In this document: in pieces, positions 30,867 through 39,448 of the stretch
How positions within the stretch are numbered: position 1 is the stretch's first letter
Layout of the letters: each line of letters opens with the position of its first letter
Source: Phycisphaerae bacterium
Lineage (GTDB): Bacteria; Planctomycetota; Phycisphaerae; JAJVII01
DNA: 41,590 bases
Assembly: GCA_022072085.1 (NCBI GenBank)
Contig: JAJVII010000054.1
Span: 1 to 41,590 of the forward strand
Reading direction: 5' to 3'
Translations under genes and position numbers: made by a program
Notes under the pieces: generated by a model
What the model was told of the DNA's origin: nothing
Database searches by the model: none
The model's input: only the letters and a program-made list of their open reading frames with translations

Positions 30867-33671
30867 TCAGCGGCCCAGGGCCTTGTCCACCTCGGAGGCG
30901 AGGGAGAACAGCTCTTCGTCGCGGCGGTTCCAGCCGGAGCTGACGAACCAGGCGTTGCCCTCGCCTTCGCAGTGCAGGCACATGCGGATGCGTTCGTCCA
31001 GCGTCGCGCGGCAGCGGGCGAAGAGGTCGTCGCTGATGAGCGGGCGGGCCTTGGCGGCCGCCAGTTCCTTCTCGGCGGCGGCGATTTCGTCGGACGTCGT
31101 CGCGACGTAGCCGCGGGCCTTGGGGTCGGTCGGCCTGGCCTTGAGCTGCTCGATCTGCTCGGCCAGCTCGCGGACCTTGAGCACGTCGGCCATCGCCCGT
31201 TCCAGGCAGGTGCGGGCCTCGACCTCCTGGACGTTCTCGCGGAAGTTCTCGCTGCGAACGGTGGGCACCGCGCCGTGGGCGCCGCGTCCGAGGACGGTCG
31301 GCACGCAGTAGTTCAGGTTGAGCTGGCCCCAGTAGCTCTCGGGGTAGATGCCGGCCAGGCTCCGCCGCGGGATGCCGCGTTTATCCTTGACGACGATCCA
31401 GAAGTCCGCGCCCAGGCGGCCCAGCCCGTGCGTCCCGTCGCGGTTGGGGAAAGGCTTGGCGTAGTGCCAGGTCAGCGAGACCGCGCCGCGCCAGTTCTCC
31501 AGCCTGGTGCGGTAGTCGACCAGCGGGCTCAGCTCGCTGAGCTCGCGCGGGTAGTAGTTGAGCCAGAAGGGGTTCGCCCAGCCGAACGTGGTGTGCGCCG
31601 ACGGGTCGATCGGGGCGCAGCCGATGCCCCACAGCACCGACGCGTAGCCCATCGGGTAGCCCTGCCAGTTGTCGCAGAAGAGGTGGCTGTGCAGCGCCCA
31701 GCGGGGATTCTTCAGGCCGGCCGAGATGTCGTCCATCGCCTGCTTGGTCGGGCGGTTGTCGCCCACGAGCCCCAGCAGCATCGAGTCGGCCATGCCGCGG
31801 TCGGCCAGAATCTTCTGCATGCCGCCGGTGAGCTTCTTCCAGAACTCGGGCGCCTCGGGCGTGCCCCAGGCCGGGCCCTCGATCGGCCGAAGCGTGCCGT
31901 CGTCGTTGACCAGCGTGATGAGGATCGACTTGTCGTGGATGCGGGCGTCGGTGCCGGTGCCGCCGGCGTGGCCCATGGACTGCTCGGGCTCCCAGCAGTA
32001 GAGGATGACGCCCGGGACCTTGCCCAGGTGCTTGATCGCCAGGTCGAGGTACTTCGTGGCGATCGAGAAGTCCGGCTGAAGTTCGCCCTCGTCGTCGCGC
32101 TTCCAGCGGACCATCGAGTTCTCGTTGCCGAAGTGCGTCCGCCGCACGCAGGTGAGGTAGACGGTCTTGGTCGACAACTGCCCCAGCAGGGCGAAGGTGC
32201 GGTCCAGCAGCTTCCAGTGGGCGTCGGACCACATCTCGACGTCGTAGGCCCGGGCGACGGATTCGGGCGACTGGATGATGTCCATCCGCGCGGTCATCTG
32301 GGCCGGCGGGGGCAGCTTCCAGTCGATCACCCGCAGTTCGATCGGCAGCGTCAGCGGCTCGCGGTCCTCGGCCGTCACGACGACCTGGCCGTGAAAGTCG
32401 CCGGGCTTGGCGTCGGCGGGCACGGCCACGTCGATCCAGACCGGCTGCACCGCGCCGCCGCTCTCCTTGTAGACGGGGACCTCTTCGGGCGCTTCGTCCT
32501 CCAGCGTGCTGAAGAAGCCGAGCTTGTCGCGCTGCGGCGAGGCGCCGTCGGGCTTGGCCCAGCGGACCGTCACCGCCGAGGCGGGGATCGTGCCCGGCCC
32601 GCTCAACTCCGACACCTTGGCCGACAGCCCGCGGATCGGCTCGTCGTCGCCCAGGATCACCTGCGCCGCGAAGATGCCGTTGAGCACGCCGGTCATGCGG
32701 ATCGGCGCCACCGGCGCGAACGGGTCGGGGTAGTCCGACGGGAACGCCTTGACCACGACGCTCTGATTCCACGCCACCAGGCCCTTGCCCGGGATGCGGC
32801 CGAGGTTGGGCTCGATGCTCGAGCCCGGCTCGGCCGACAGACGGGCGTCGAACAGCACCGCCTGGCACCAGGCCGCCCGGTCGTCGTACATCGGATACCT
32901 CTCGATCCGCCCCAGCGGCACCAGCGCCGGGATCGGCGCCCGGTGCACCGCGACGGCGATTACGTTGACGCCTTTGCGCAGCCGAGACGCGGGGATGACC
33001 AGCTTCTCGATGCGGCGGATCCGCTTCTTCGCGCGGTCGGCGTACTGATCCTTGTGATCGTGCGGCCAGATGAGATAGCCGTTGTCCTGGAGGTAGACTT
33101 CGTCGGGGTAGGGCAGGGCCGGCGTCATCGGCGTGATGGGCCCCTCGGGCATGCCCACGCGGCCGACTTCCTGGCCGTTGATGTAGACCACCGCGCCGCC
33201 GTGGCAGCTCATCCAGAAGCTCAGCCGACCGGCCGTCTCCGGCTCGGTCACCTCGAAGCGGCCGCGCATCTGGATCAGCTTCCACTCGGTGTCGGCGCTA
33301 CCGGCGAACATCGGCCCGTGGGCCCGGATCCAGGTGCTGTCGTCGAACTGGGGGGCCATCCACTTGGGGTCGCTCTCAGCCGGCAGGCGGATCGTGTTGA
33401 TGGGCTCCGCCTTCCAGTCGCCGTCGGCCACCCGCTTGGCCTCGGGGTGCTTGCGGTAGTAGTCCTTCTCGAAGGTGAACCGCACGTGATCGATCTTGCC
33501 GTCGGGCATGACCGTCTCGACGGTCTCGCGGACAATCCGCCACCGCCAGAAGCTGCTGGCCGTGTTGAGGATCACCTTCTCGCTGGCGTCGGGCCCGTCG
33601 TCGGCCCGCAGCACGCCCCAGGCCGGCACCGCCGCCACGACCGTCAGGACCAGGATCAGGCTTCTGCGCAT
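30867..33671 (-). CDS. Secreted DUF4091/GH123-like protein, paralog A
   Basis: A 934-aa product with a signal peptide (about 1-23). The N-terminal third includes a galactose-binding-like beta-sandwich ('QFDDSTW', 'GGAVVYINGQEVG'). The middle has the linker 'IELRVIDWKLPPPA' and the start of a glycoside-hydrolase-like barrel ('QSPESVARAYDVEMWSD', then 'FGNENSMVRWKRDDEG'). The C-terminal end is helical. The arrangement matches DUF4091 proteins related to GH123 beta-N-acetylgalactosaminidases. ATG 33671 has GGAGGT 7 bp upstream. It is homologous to the next gene upstream. Substrate is unknown, but the cluster points to plant or algal polysaccharide. Confidence 0.75.
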   Translation of the reverse strand: MRRSLILVLTVVAAVPAWGVLRADDGPDASEKVILNTASSFWRWRIVRETVETVMPDGKIDHVRFTFEKDYYRKHPEAKRVADGDWKAEPINTIRLPAESDPKWMAPQFDDSTWIRAHGPMFAGSADTEWKLIQMRGRFEVTEPETAGRLSFWMSCHGGAVVYINGQEVGRVGMPEGPITPMTPALPYPDEVYLQDNGYLIWPHDHKDQYADRAKKRIRRIEKLVIPASRLRKGVNVIAVAVHRAPIPALVPLGRIERYPMYDDRAAWCQAVLFDARLSAEPGSSIEPNLGRIPGKGLVAWNQSVVVKAFPSDYPDPFAPVAPIRMTGVLNGIFAAQVILGDDEPIRGLSAKVSELSGPGTIPASAVTVRWAKPDGASPQRDKLGFFSTLEDEAPEEVPVYKESGGAVQPVWIDVAVPADAKPGDFHGQVVVTAEDREPLTLPIELRVIDWKLPPPAQMTARMDIIQSPESVARAYDVEMWSDAHWKLLDRTFALLGQLSTKTVYLTCVRRTHFGNENSMVRWKRDDEGELQPDFSIATKYLDLAIKHLGKVPGVILYCWEPEQSMGHAGGTGTDARIHDKSILITLVNDDGTLRPIEGPAWGTPEAPEFWKKLTGGMQKILADRGMADSMLLGLVGDNRPTKQAMDDISAGLKNPRWALHSHLFCDNWQGYPMGYASVLWGIGCAPIDPSAHTTFGWANPFWLNYYPRELSELSPLVDYRTRLENWRGAVSLTWHYAKPFPNRDGTHGLGRLGADFWIVVKDKRGIPRRSLAGIYPESYWGQLNLNYCVPTVLGRGAHGAVPTVRSENFRENVQEVEARTCLERAMADVLKVRELAEQIEQLKARPTDPKARGYVATTSDEIAAAEKELAAAKARPLISDDLFARCRATLDERIRMCLHCEGEGNAWFVSSGWNRRDEELFSLASEVDKALGR

Positions 33672-33712
33672 CAGGCATACCTCCATCGACAGGACCGCCC
33701 GGCCGCTCGGCC

Positions 33713-33730
33713 GGTTACTCGTAAGTAACC
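33713..33730. promoter_or_regulatory. Operator-like palindrome upstream of DUF4091 paralog A
   Basis: GGTTACTCGTAAGTAACC is a perfect 7-bp inverted repeat with a 4-base centre, 42 bp upstream of ATG 33671. The half-site GGTTACTCG reappears at 37535-37543, about 22 bp upstream of the aldolase start, suggesting a shared regulator. No regulator gene of a GntR or LacI type is in the window. Confidence 0.5.
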
Positions 33731-33837
33731 CCTTTACCACGCCCCGGTTTTCTGCAAAAGCCCCCAGCGGGCCGCCGCACCCCGGCTGAACGCTCCGCCG
33801 CAAGTAGCGCGCGAATGCGATGGAACCTGCTGATCCG

Positions 33838-36726
33838 TCATCGGCTGGCGAAGAAGGCCTCGCGCTGTTCCGGCGTCGGGGGCTGGCCGCCGGCGGCGGT
33901 GGCGGCGGCGGAGAGGAGGGACCAGGTCCGCTGCCGCCAGCCGAAGTGGGCCTCTTCGATCCGCGGCTGCGGCGTGTTGTCCTGCGCCTGGATTGTCTGC
34001 ACCAGGATCGCCCGCAGCCGGTCGTCGAGCACCTTCTGGGCCGCCCGCCCGGCGTCGCCGGCGGCGAAGGCGGCGTCGGCTTCCAGCTTGCGCTCCAGGA
34101 AGATTCGGGCCTCGGCCTCCTGAAGCCCCTCGCGCAGACACTCGAACCGCGCACTGCTCACCGGCCCGGCCCTGCCCGGCCGAAGCAGCGACGCCACCGT
34201 CGGGCCCACCGTCGCGTCGTGCGTGTAGCCGCCGTTCCAGAAGTCGGCGCCCCACCGCCCGATGCCCGCGCACCCGCACACGGTCGCCAACTCCGGGGCG
34301 CAGCGGAACCGGTAGGCCCCCGACACGCCGTAGACCACGCAGATGTTCTCCACGCGCGTGAACATCAGGTGCAGCGCCGCGTCCTTCCAGCCCTTGTTGC
34401 TCACCGGCTCGTAAGGCCGCTCGCGGTTGCCCGTCCGCCGCACGGGCGAGCGGCAGACCCGCACCGTCGTGCCGAAGGTGAAGCCGGCGTCGGCCGACTC
34501 CCACCCGTGCGCCCCGCGGGCCCAGCCCACGCCCGGCGCGACGCGGGCGAACTGTTTCATCGTCGCGGCCACCTCGCCGCCCAGCCCGTCGGCGATGTAG
34601 CCCCAGGTCCACGCCTTGCCCCAGCCGCGGGCGGCCATCCGCTTGCTCAGTCCCGCGACCAGCGGACGCCAGAACGCGTCGGCTGCCTCGTCGCCCGGCG
34701 GCGGGACCGCCAGCAGCGACAGCTTGCCGTCGGGCCCGGCCAGCATGACCGCCGGATTCTCAGTCAACGGTCCCCGGGCCGCCGACGCGTGGCAGACCAC
34801 GAAGCAGACGCAGCGCGGCCGAAGGTGGCGGGCCACGGCGTCCAGGTAGCGGTCGAGAATCGTGAAGTCGCACGCGTAGCCGTCGCCGTCACGCCGCCAG
34901 CGGATCATCGCGTCGCGCCCGTTGCCGAACTCGCTGTCGGCCAGCACCGGCACGACGACCATGCGGTCGCCGGCCTGGGCCAGCAGCTTCATCTCCTCCT
35001 CGATCAGCGCGAAGTGCCGATCGCTCCAGCGCGGCACGTCGTATTGCCTGGCCAGCGCGTCGGGCGACTGCTCGATCGCCATCACCGTCCGCCATTCGCC
35101 GGGCGCCGGCGCCTGCCAGTCGATCACCTGGAGACGGATAGGGAACGCCAGCTCTCGCCCGTCCGCGCGGATCCGCAGGCGTCCGGCGTAGAGGCCAGGC
35201 CGGGCGTCCGCCGGCACGCCGGCCGTCACCCAGACGGGCTGGCAGGCGTCAGCGGGCACGGCCGGCGCGGGCCTGGCCTCCAGGCCGTCGAAGTAGACCA
35301 GTCCACCCATCGCCTTCTGCCACCAGTCGCGCAGCGCCCGCCCGCTCAGTTCCGGCGGCGGGGCGACCTCGGGCATGTAGCGGGCCAGTGCCAGGCTCTG
35401 GTTGGTGGCCAGCGCGCCAGTGCCGCCTTCACGGTTGGCGCTCAGCGTCGCGAAGTCGCTCACCGGATGGCCCAGGCCGAACCGCACCGCCACCGGGATC
35501 GTCGCCCGCTCCGGACCCGTCGGCGGATCGACCGCGACGGACCAGTCGGCCAGCTCGCGCCCCGCCGACACGACCACCTGCCCGCTGGCCACGCCGTTGC
35601 GCGGCGCGACCAGGCGGATCTCGTCGGACGCTTCACCGGCCGGCCCGATGTCGTCGCGGAAGCAGCGGCGGTGGATGTCCTCGACCCACGCGTCCACGCC
35701 GGCTGCCCGCGACTCGGCCTGCACCGCGCCGTCGGGCGTTGCGGCCAGCCGGCAGTCGATCAGTGAGACGTGCTGCCAGCGCTCGGCGGCGTGGCCCATG
35801 GTCAGCAGCGCCGGGTGCATCGCGGCGCGGCGGACCTCGACCGCGAGCACGTTGACGCCGGGGCGGATCAGCCCGCGCGGGATCGCGATCGGCCCCATCT
35901 GCCGGTTGCGGACCGCGCGGGCCGCGTCCCAGTCGCCGCGTGTGAGCAGGAAGCGGTTGTAGTTTCCGCGGTGGTAGAACAACTGATCGAACGGCAGCTT
36001 GAGTTCCTTGGCCGCTGCCTTCACCTCGTCCAGCCCCTTGTAGGACGGGCCGGGGAAGTCGCCCCACAGCTCGGGCACGTGACGCGGCTGGTCGCCGCCG
36101 GGCCCGGCGTGCAGCGGGTCCAGCACGTAGGCCGACAGCGGATAGCACTCGGCCGCCGTCCCGGGCGGTAGATCGCCGGGCGGCAGGTGGCCGCGCGCGA
36201 TCTCGCGTCCGTTGAAGTAGACCACCGCGCCGCCGCGATAGGCCAGCGTCAGTGTCAGCCCCGCGATGCGCTGGGGGTCGGCCACGATGACGCGGGCGCG
36301 AAAGCAGGCCTGGGCGGCCGGGTCCGCCTGCCACTGGTCGCGCGGCGTGAGCAGGGGGATGCGCTGGCGGGGCCAGTCGCCGTCGTCGAAATCCACGTCT
36401 TGCCAGCCCGCGGGCGGCGGCGGGGTCGATGCGACGTAGGCGATCTCGTTGGCCTGGAGCGGGTAGTAGAAGGGCCAGCCGAGGAACGGCTTGGCCGGGT
36501 CGATCTTCATCGCCGCCAGCCGGTCGCGCAGGCCGTCCTGGTTGGCCTCGACCGCCTTGGCCAGCAGGTCGCGATCGACCGGCGGCGGCGAGACCTGCAC
36601 GTAGTAGCGCCAGGAGCCTGCCATCAGGTCCAGGCCGGGCGAGACTGGCTGCGTCGTCGGACCGGCGGCGGCCACCATGGCGGTCGGCAGCGTCAGGAGG
36701 ATGGCGGTCAGCAGGCCGGCTCTCAT
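33838..36726 (-). CDS. Secreted DUF4091/GH123-like protein, paralog B
   Basis: The 962-aa product starts with a signal peptide (about 1-22). It shares the domain order of paralog A: an 'FDDGDW' beta-sandwich with 'RGGAVVYFNGREIA', a second beta-rich part, 'RLQVIDWQAPAPG', and 'EQSPDALARQYDVPRWSD' then 'FGNGRDAMIRWRRDGDG'. Identity is high in these blocks and low elsewhere, so the pair arose by old duplication and has diverged. A GGAG lies 7 bp before ATG 36726. The 166-bp gap to paralog A contains the palindromic operator. It probably acts on a related but different linkage. Confidence 0.75.
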   Translation of the reverse strand: MRAGLLTAILLTLPTAMVAAAGPTTQPVSPGLDLMAGSWRYYVQVSPPPVDRDLLAKAVEANQDGLRDRLAAMKIDPAKPFLGWPFYYPLQANEIAYVASTPPPPAGWQDVDFDDGDWPRQRIPLLTPRDQWQADPAAQACFRARVIVADPQRIAGLTLTLAYRGGAVVYFNGREIARGHLPPGDLPPGTAAECYPLSAYVLDPLHAGPGGDQPRHVPELWGDFPGPSYKGLDEVKAAAKELKLPFDQLFYHRGNYNRFLLTRGDWDAARAVRNRQMGPIAIPRGLIRPGVNVLAVEVRRAAMHPALLTMGHAAERWQHVSLIDCRLAATPDGAVQAESRAAGVDAWVEDIHRRCFRDDIGPAGEASDEIRLVAPRNGVASGQVVVSAGRELADWSVAVDPPTGPERATIPVAVRFGLGHPVSDFATLSANREGGTGALATNQSLALARYMPEVAPPPELSGRALRDWWQKAMGGLVYFDGLEARPAPAVPADACQPVWVTAGVPADARPGLYAGRLRIRADGRELAFPIRLQVIDWQAPAPGEWRTVMAIEQSPDALARQYDVPRWSDRHFALIEEEMKLLAQAGDRMVVVPVLADSEFGNGRDAMIRWRRDGDGYACDFTILDRYLDAVARHLRPRCVCFVVCHASAARGPLTENPAVMLAGPDGKLSLLAVPPPGDEAADAFWRPLVAGLSKRMAARGWGKAWTWGYIADGLGGEVAATMKQFARVAPGVGWARGAHGWESADAGFTFGTTVRVCRSPVRRTGNRERPYEPVSNKGWKDAALHLMFTRVENICVVYGVSGAYRFRCAPELATVCGCAGIGRWGADFWNGGYTHDATVGPTVASLLRPGRAGPVSSARFECLREGLQEAEARIFLERKLEADAAFAAGDAGRAAQKVLDDRLRAILVQTIQAQDNTPQPRIEEAHFGWRQRTWSLLSAAATAAGGQPPTPEQREAFFASR

Positions 36727-36751
36727 GCGGCTTCTCCGGCGGCTGCGACGG

Positions 36752-37513
36752 TCACAGTGCTCGCAGCGACTTAGCCAGTTCCCGCAGCCCGCGCGACAGC
36801 AGGCCCAGGTCGTGGTCGCACATGATAAACCGCAGTCCCTTGTCCAGGTGACGCGCCAACAGGTCGGTCCCGCCGTGCAGGCCGAAGACCTTGCCGGCGG
36901 CCCGGGCCGCGTCGGCCGTCCGCGCGATGGCCGCGTCCTGGTCCGGCGTGTCGACCACGCCTGGGTGGCCAAGCGAGACCGACAGGTCGTGCGGGCCGAC
37001 CAGCAGCGCGTCGATGCCGTCGACGGCGGCGATCTGGTCGGCGGCCGCCACGCCGGCAACCGTCTCGATCTGGGCGATGGTCAGCACCTCGCGGTTGGCG
37101 TCGGCCATCAGCTGCGTCACGTCGCCCAGTCGGCGGTAGGCGGTGTTGGGTCCGAAACTGCTCAGCCCTCGCCCGCCCAGCGGCGGATACTTCGCCCACT
37201 CCACGATCCGACGGGCCTGCTCGACGGTCTCGGTCATCGGGACCATCACGCCGGAGGCCCCGGCGTCCAGCACGCGCGATACCCACCCCCGTGACAGCTC
37301 GGGCACGCGGACCAGCACCGGCAGGCCGACGCCGGTCGCCGCCGCGGCCAGGTCGGTCAGCGTCTCGACCGTGTGGGCGCCGTGCTCGAGGTCAACCATG
37401 ACAAAGTCGAGCCCCGCGTCGGCCGCCAGCAGCCCGATCGCGGGATTGCGCGTCAGCCGAACCATCGTGCCATGAATCCGCCCGCCGTCGGCCAACGTCT
37501 GTGCGATGCTCAT
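36752..37513 (-). CDS. HpcH/HpaI family aldolase, probable 2-dehydro-3-deoxy-sugar-acid aldolase
   Basis: The 253-aa enzyme belongs to the metal-dependent class II pyruvate aldolases. Visible family residues include the 'VDLEHG' block with His44, Arg69 ('VRVPE'), Glu150 ('AQIET') and Asp176 ('GPHDLS'), the last two likely metal ligands. Such enzymes (GarL, RhmA and relatives) split 2-dehydro-3-deoxy acids into pyruvate and an aldehyde such as tartronate semialdehyde or lactaldehyde. GAGGAG lies before ATG 37513. The adjacent reductase gene fits the galactarate/glucarate version, giving pyruvate and glycerate. Which acid is the real substrate is not certain. Confidence 0.85.
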   Translation of the reverse strand: MSIAQTLADGGRIHGTMVRLTRNPAIGLLAADAGLDFVMVDLEHGAHTVETLTDLAAAATGVGLPVLVRVPELSRGWVSRVLDAGASGVMVPMTETVEQARRIVEWAKYPPLGGRGLSSFGPNTAYRRLGDVTQLMADANREVLTIAQIETVAGVAAADQIAAVDGIDALLVGPHDLSVSLGHPGVVDTPDQDAAIARTADAARAAGKVFGLHGGTDLLARHLDKGLRFIMCDHDLGLLSRGLRELAKSLRAL

Positions 37514-37575
37514 CCGTGCTCCTCGAAGAGAGAGGTTACTCGCAGATTAAGCAGATACAGAAGAAAGATGTCTCC

Positions 37576-37665
37576 CACGAAGGGCCACTAAGGACCACGA
37601 AATAACAGGAATTGGAAGACCAGATGAATCAAGTTCTTTCATGGAGCCTTAGTGGCCCTTCGTGG
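37576..37665. repeat. REP-like 19-bp inverted repeat
   Basis: CCACGAAGGGCCACTAAGG (37576-37594) and its exact reverse complement (37647-37665) are separated by 52 bases. Inside them ACCACGAAA and TTTCATGG extend the pairing imperfectly. It lies between the aldolase and reductase genes. Its form is that of a non-coding mobile or REP-type repeat, but no second copy is in the window. Confidence 0.75.
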
Positions 37666-37674
37666 AAAATCCTC

Positions 37675-38577
37675 TTATTCCGTATACGAAAAGTGTCCCA
37701 ACTGTTCGACCGTCGTGGACATGGCCTGGGTTCCGTCGCGGCCGTGGCCGCCGGCGGCGGCGGCGCGGAAATATCCCTCGGCGGCGGCTGTGCCGCTCAG
37801 CGGCAGCTTCTGCGACCGCGCGGTGTCGGCAACGATCTTGAGGTCCTTGAGCACCAGGTCGATCATGAACCCCGGGGCCATGTCGCCCGCGGCGATCTTC
37901 GGGCCCAGGTTCGAGAGTTGCCACGACGCCGCCGCCCCGCCGCCGACCACCTCGATCATCTTGCCCAGGTCCAGACCGCTCCGCCTGGCCAGCGCCAGCG
38001 CCTCGCACACCCCCAGCAGGTTCACCGACACCGCGACCTGGTTGCAGGCCTTGCACACCTGGCCCATGCCCGGCCCCCCGACGCGGACGATCTTCTTCCC
38101 CATCGCCTCCAGCAACGGACGCACGCGTTCGAACGCCGCCGCGTCGCCGCCGACCATGATGCTCAGCGTGCCGGCCCGTGCCCCGGTGTCGCCGCCGCTG
38201 ACCGGGGCGTCCAGCAGCGTCACGCCGCGCTCAGCCAGCCTCGCGGCGAACGCCTGCGTCGCCACCGGGTTGATGGTCGAGTGATCGACGACGATCAGCC
38301 CGGCCCGGGCCTTGCCCGCGACCCCGCCGGGCCCGAAGAGCACGGCCTCGACGTCCGGCGTGTCGGTGACGTTGAGGAAGATCGCCTCGCAGCCGGCCTC
38401 AGCCAGCGCGGCCGGGCTGTCGGCCACCTTCGCCCCGGCGTCAGCCAGCGGCCTGCACTTTTCGCGCGTGCGGTTGTAGACGGTGACGTCGTAGCCGGCC
38501 TTGAGCAGGTTGGCAGCCATCGCCGACCCCATGATCCCCATGCCGACGTATCCGACGCGCTGGACGGGCTGACTCAT
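37675..38577 (-). CDS. garR: 3-hydroxyisobutyrate/tartronate-semialdehyde reductase-like dehydrogenase
   Basis: The 300-aa enzyme is of the beta-hydroxyacid dehydrogenase family. The Rossmann 'GYVGMGIMGSAMA' (9-21) binds the cofactor, with an Asn-Arg ('YNRT') after the second strand, suggesting NAD(P)H. The substrate motif 'DAPVSGGDTGARAG' lies at 123-136, and the catalytic Lys176 in 'GQVCKACNQ' is intact. In the galactarate/glucarate pathway such an enzyme reduces tartronate semialdehyde to glycerate, fitting the aldolase gene 161 bp away. AAAGGAG lies 6 bp before ATG 38577. The gene symbol is a functional guess; related enzymes act on other hydroxyacids. Confidence 0.8.
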   Translation of the reverse strand: MSQPVQRVGYVGMGIMGSAMAANLLKAGYDVTVYNRTREKCRPLADAGAKVADSPAALAEAGCEAIFLNVTDTPDVEAVLFGPGGVAGKARAGLIVVDHSTINPVATQAFAARLAERGVTLLDAPVSGGDTGARAGTLSIMVGGDAAAFERVRPLLEAMGKKIVRVGGPGMGQVCKACNQVAVSVNLLGVCEALALARRSGLDLGKMIEVVGGGAAASWQLSNLGPKIAAGDMAPGFMIDLVLKDLKIVADTARSQKLPLSGTAAAEGYFRAAAAGGHGRDGTQAMSTTVEQLGHFSYTE

Positions 38578-38661
38578 GCGCCGCTCCTTTCGCTCGCGAC
38601 TGCGGGCCGGTTGATGATCGGAGCCTGCGCGGGCCCCGTCAAGAGGCGGGGGCGGAAGAAT

Positions 38662-38678
38662 GGAGGCAGGAGAGAGGA
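38662..38678. repeat. 17-bp direct repeat, copy 1
   Basis: GGAGGCAGGAGAGAGGA recurs exactly at 39205-39221. The two copies bracket the metal-binding-type lipoprotein gene. They are purine-rich, so chance likeness is possible. Confidence 0.5.
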
Positions 38679-38706
38679 GCGGGCCGGTGGGGCGGGGTGT
38701 ACATAG

Positions 38707-38747
38707 CCGCGGGCGCGGCGGCCTCGCCGGACCGCTCGCGCCCGCGG
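38707..38747 (-). terminator. GC-rich hairpin after the lipoprotein gene
   Basis: CCGCGGGCGCG (38707-38717) pairs perfectly with CGCGCCCGCGG (38737-38747), with an inner GCGG/CCGC stem. It starts 22 bp after the lipoprotein stop on the minus strand. It has no T-run, so it would be an atypical terminator or an mRNA-stabilising hairpin. Confidence 0.5.
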
Positions 38748-38768
38748 GAGATATTGCCGACCGGGCGG

Positions 38769-39101
38769 TCAGTTGCCCGCGGAGGCCGTCAGCTTGGCCT
38801 TCTTCTGGGCGTCGGTCAGTTGGTCCCATTTCGCCGGGCAGCCGGGGCAGCAGAAGCCGACCGTCTTGCCCTCGAACTGCCGCGTGCCGGCCGACGCGTG
38901 CACCGATCCGCCCATCATCGGGCAGCGGGCGTTGGCCGGCGTCTGGGTCTCGGTGGCCTGCGGCACCGTCGACTGCTGACTGGCGGCGGCGGTCGGGGCG
39001 CTCTGTGCGCAGCCGGCGGCGGTGAAGGTCACGATGCCGGCGAGGATCAGCGTGGAAGCCAGCCCTGCGGCCACGATCCCGAACAGCTTGCCTCTGGACA
39101 T
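38769..39101 (-). CDS. YHS/TRASH-like metal-binding lipoprotein
   Basis: The 110-aa product has a signal helix (about 7-28) and a lipobox ending at Cys31 ('TAAGC'), followed by a Ser/Thr/Gln linker. The C-terminal domain has Cys60 in 'CPMMGG' and Cys84-Cys85-x2-Cys88 in 'GFCCPGC', resembling YHS or TRASH-type metal-binding domains that handle copper or other heavy metals. It would be anchored to a membrane and face the periplasm. GAGGAGG lies before ATG 39101. It is bracketed by a 17-bp direct repeat. Confidence 0.75.
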   Translation of the reverse strand: MSRGKLFGIVAAGLASTLILAGIVTFTAAGCAQSAPTAAASQQSTVPQATETQTPANARCPMMGGSVHASAGTRQFEGKTVGFCCPGCPAKWDQLTDAQKKAKLTASAGN

Positions 39102-39154
39102 GGGGTCCTCCTCAAGCGAAAGAGGTTTGAAGGATGCTCGAACACCAGAGATAG

Positions 39155-39180
39155 AACGTCGCCCGACCCGGGAAGGTTCC
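39155..39180 (-). promoter_or_regulatory. Possible ECF-sigma promoter of the lipoprotein gene
   Basis: On the minus strand GGAAC (39180-39176) is followed after 17 bp by CGTT (39158-39155), the layout of extracytoplasmic-function sigma promoters. The lipoprotein ATG lies about 50 bp downstream. A good match in such GC-rich DNA can arise by chance. Confidence 0.3.
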
Positions 39181-39204
39181 AGAAAGAAGGCGAAAAAATA
39201 GAGA

Positions 39205-39221
39205 GGAGGCAGGAGAGAGGA
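39205..39221. repeat. 17-bp direct repeat, copy 2
   Basis: GGAGGCAGGAGAGAGGA, identical to 38662-38678. Confidence 0.5.
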
Positions 39222-39448
39222 TCGCGGCCGGGCGGTGACTCACCAATCCACGGGGATTGCCGAGAGGCGACTCCTCTCATACTGCCGCGCGGCGTCCGCG
39301 AGTCAGCGGGCCGACGTCGCCTATCCGCGGGCCGGTCACGGGACGGGTCGAGAACCTTCGGCGGTCTGCCCCGTGACGGCTGGGGCGTCAGTCGGTATCA
39401 TCTCCCCGGCCGGCGGCGGCATGGTGTACGCAGCCGGCACGGGAGACC

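Larger units (their letters stand above)
39102..39448. other. Divergent non-coding stretch
   Basis: This 347-bp gap lies between two divergent genes. It holds the candidate promoter at 39155-39180, a purine-rich tract (about 39181-39221) containing the second direct-repeat copy, and otherwise no gene with a convincing start. Confidence 0.6.

Noticed and set aside
30615-33728. Very long plus-strand frames opposite the lyase and DUF4091 genes (up to 1037 codons)
   Set aside because: They are antisense to well-supported genes, rich in Arg/Ala/Gly/Val, and arise because high-GC codon bias removes stops on the opposite strand.
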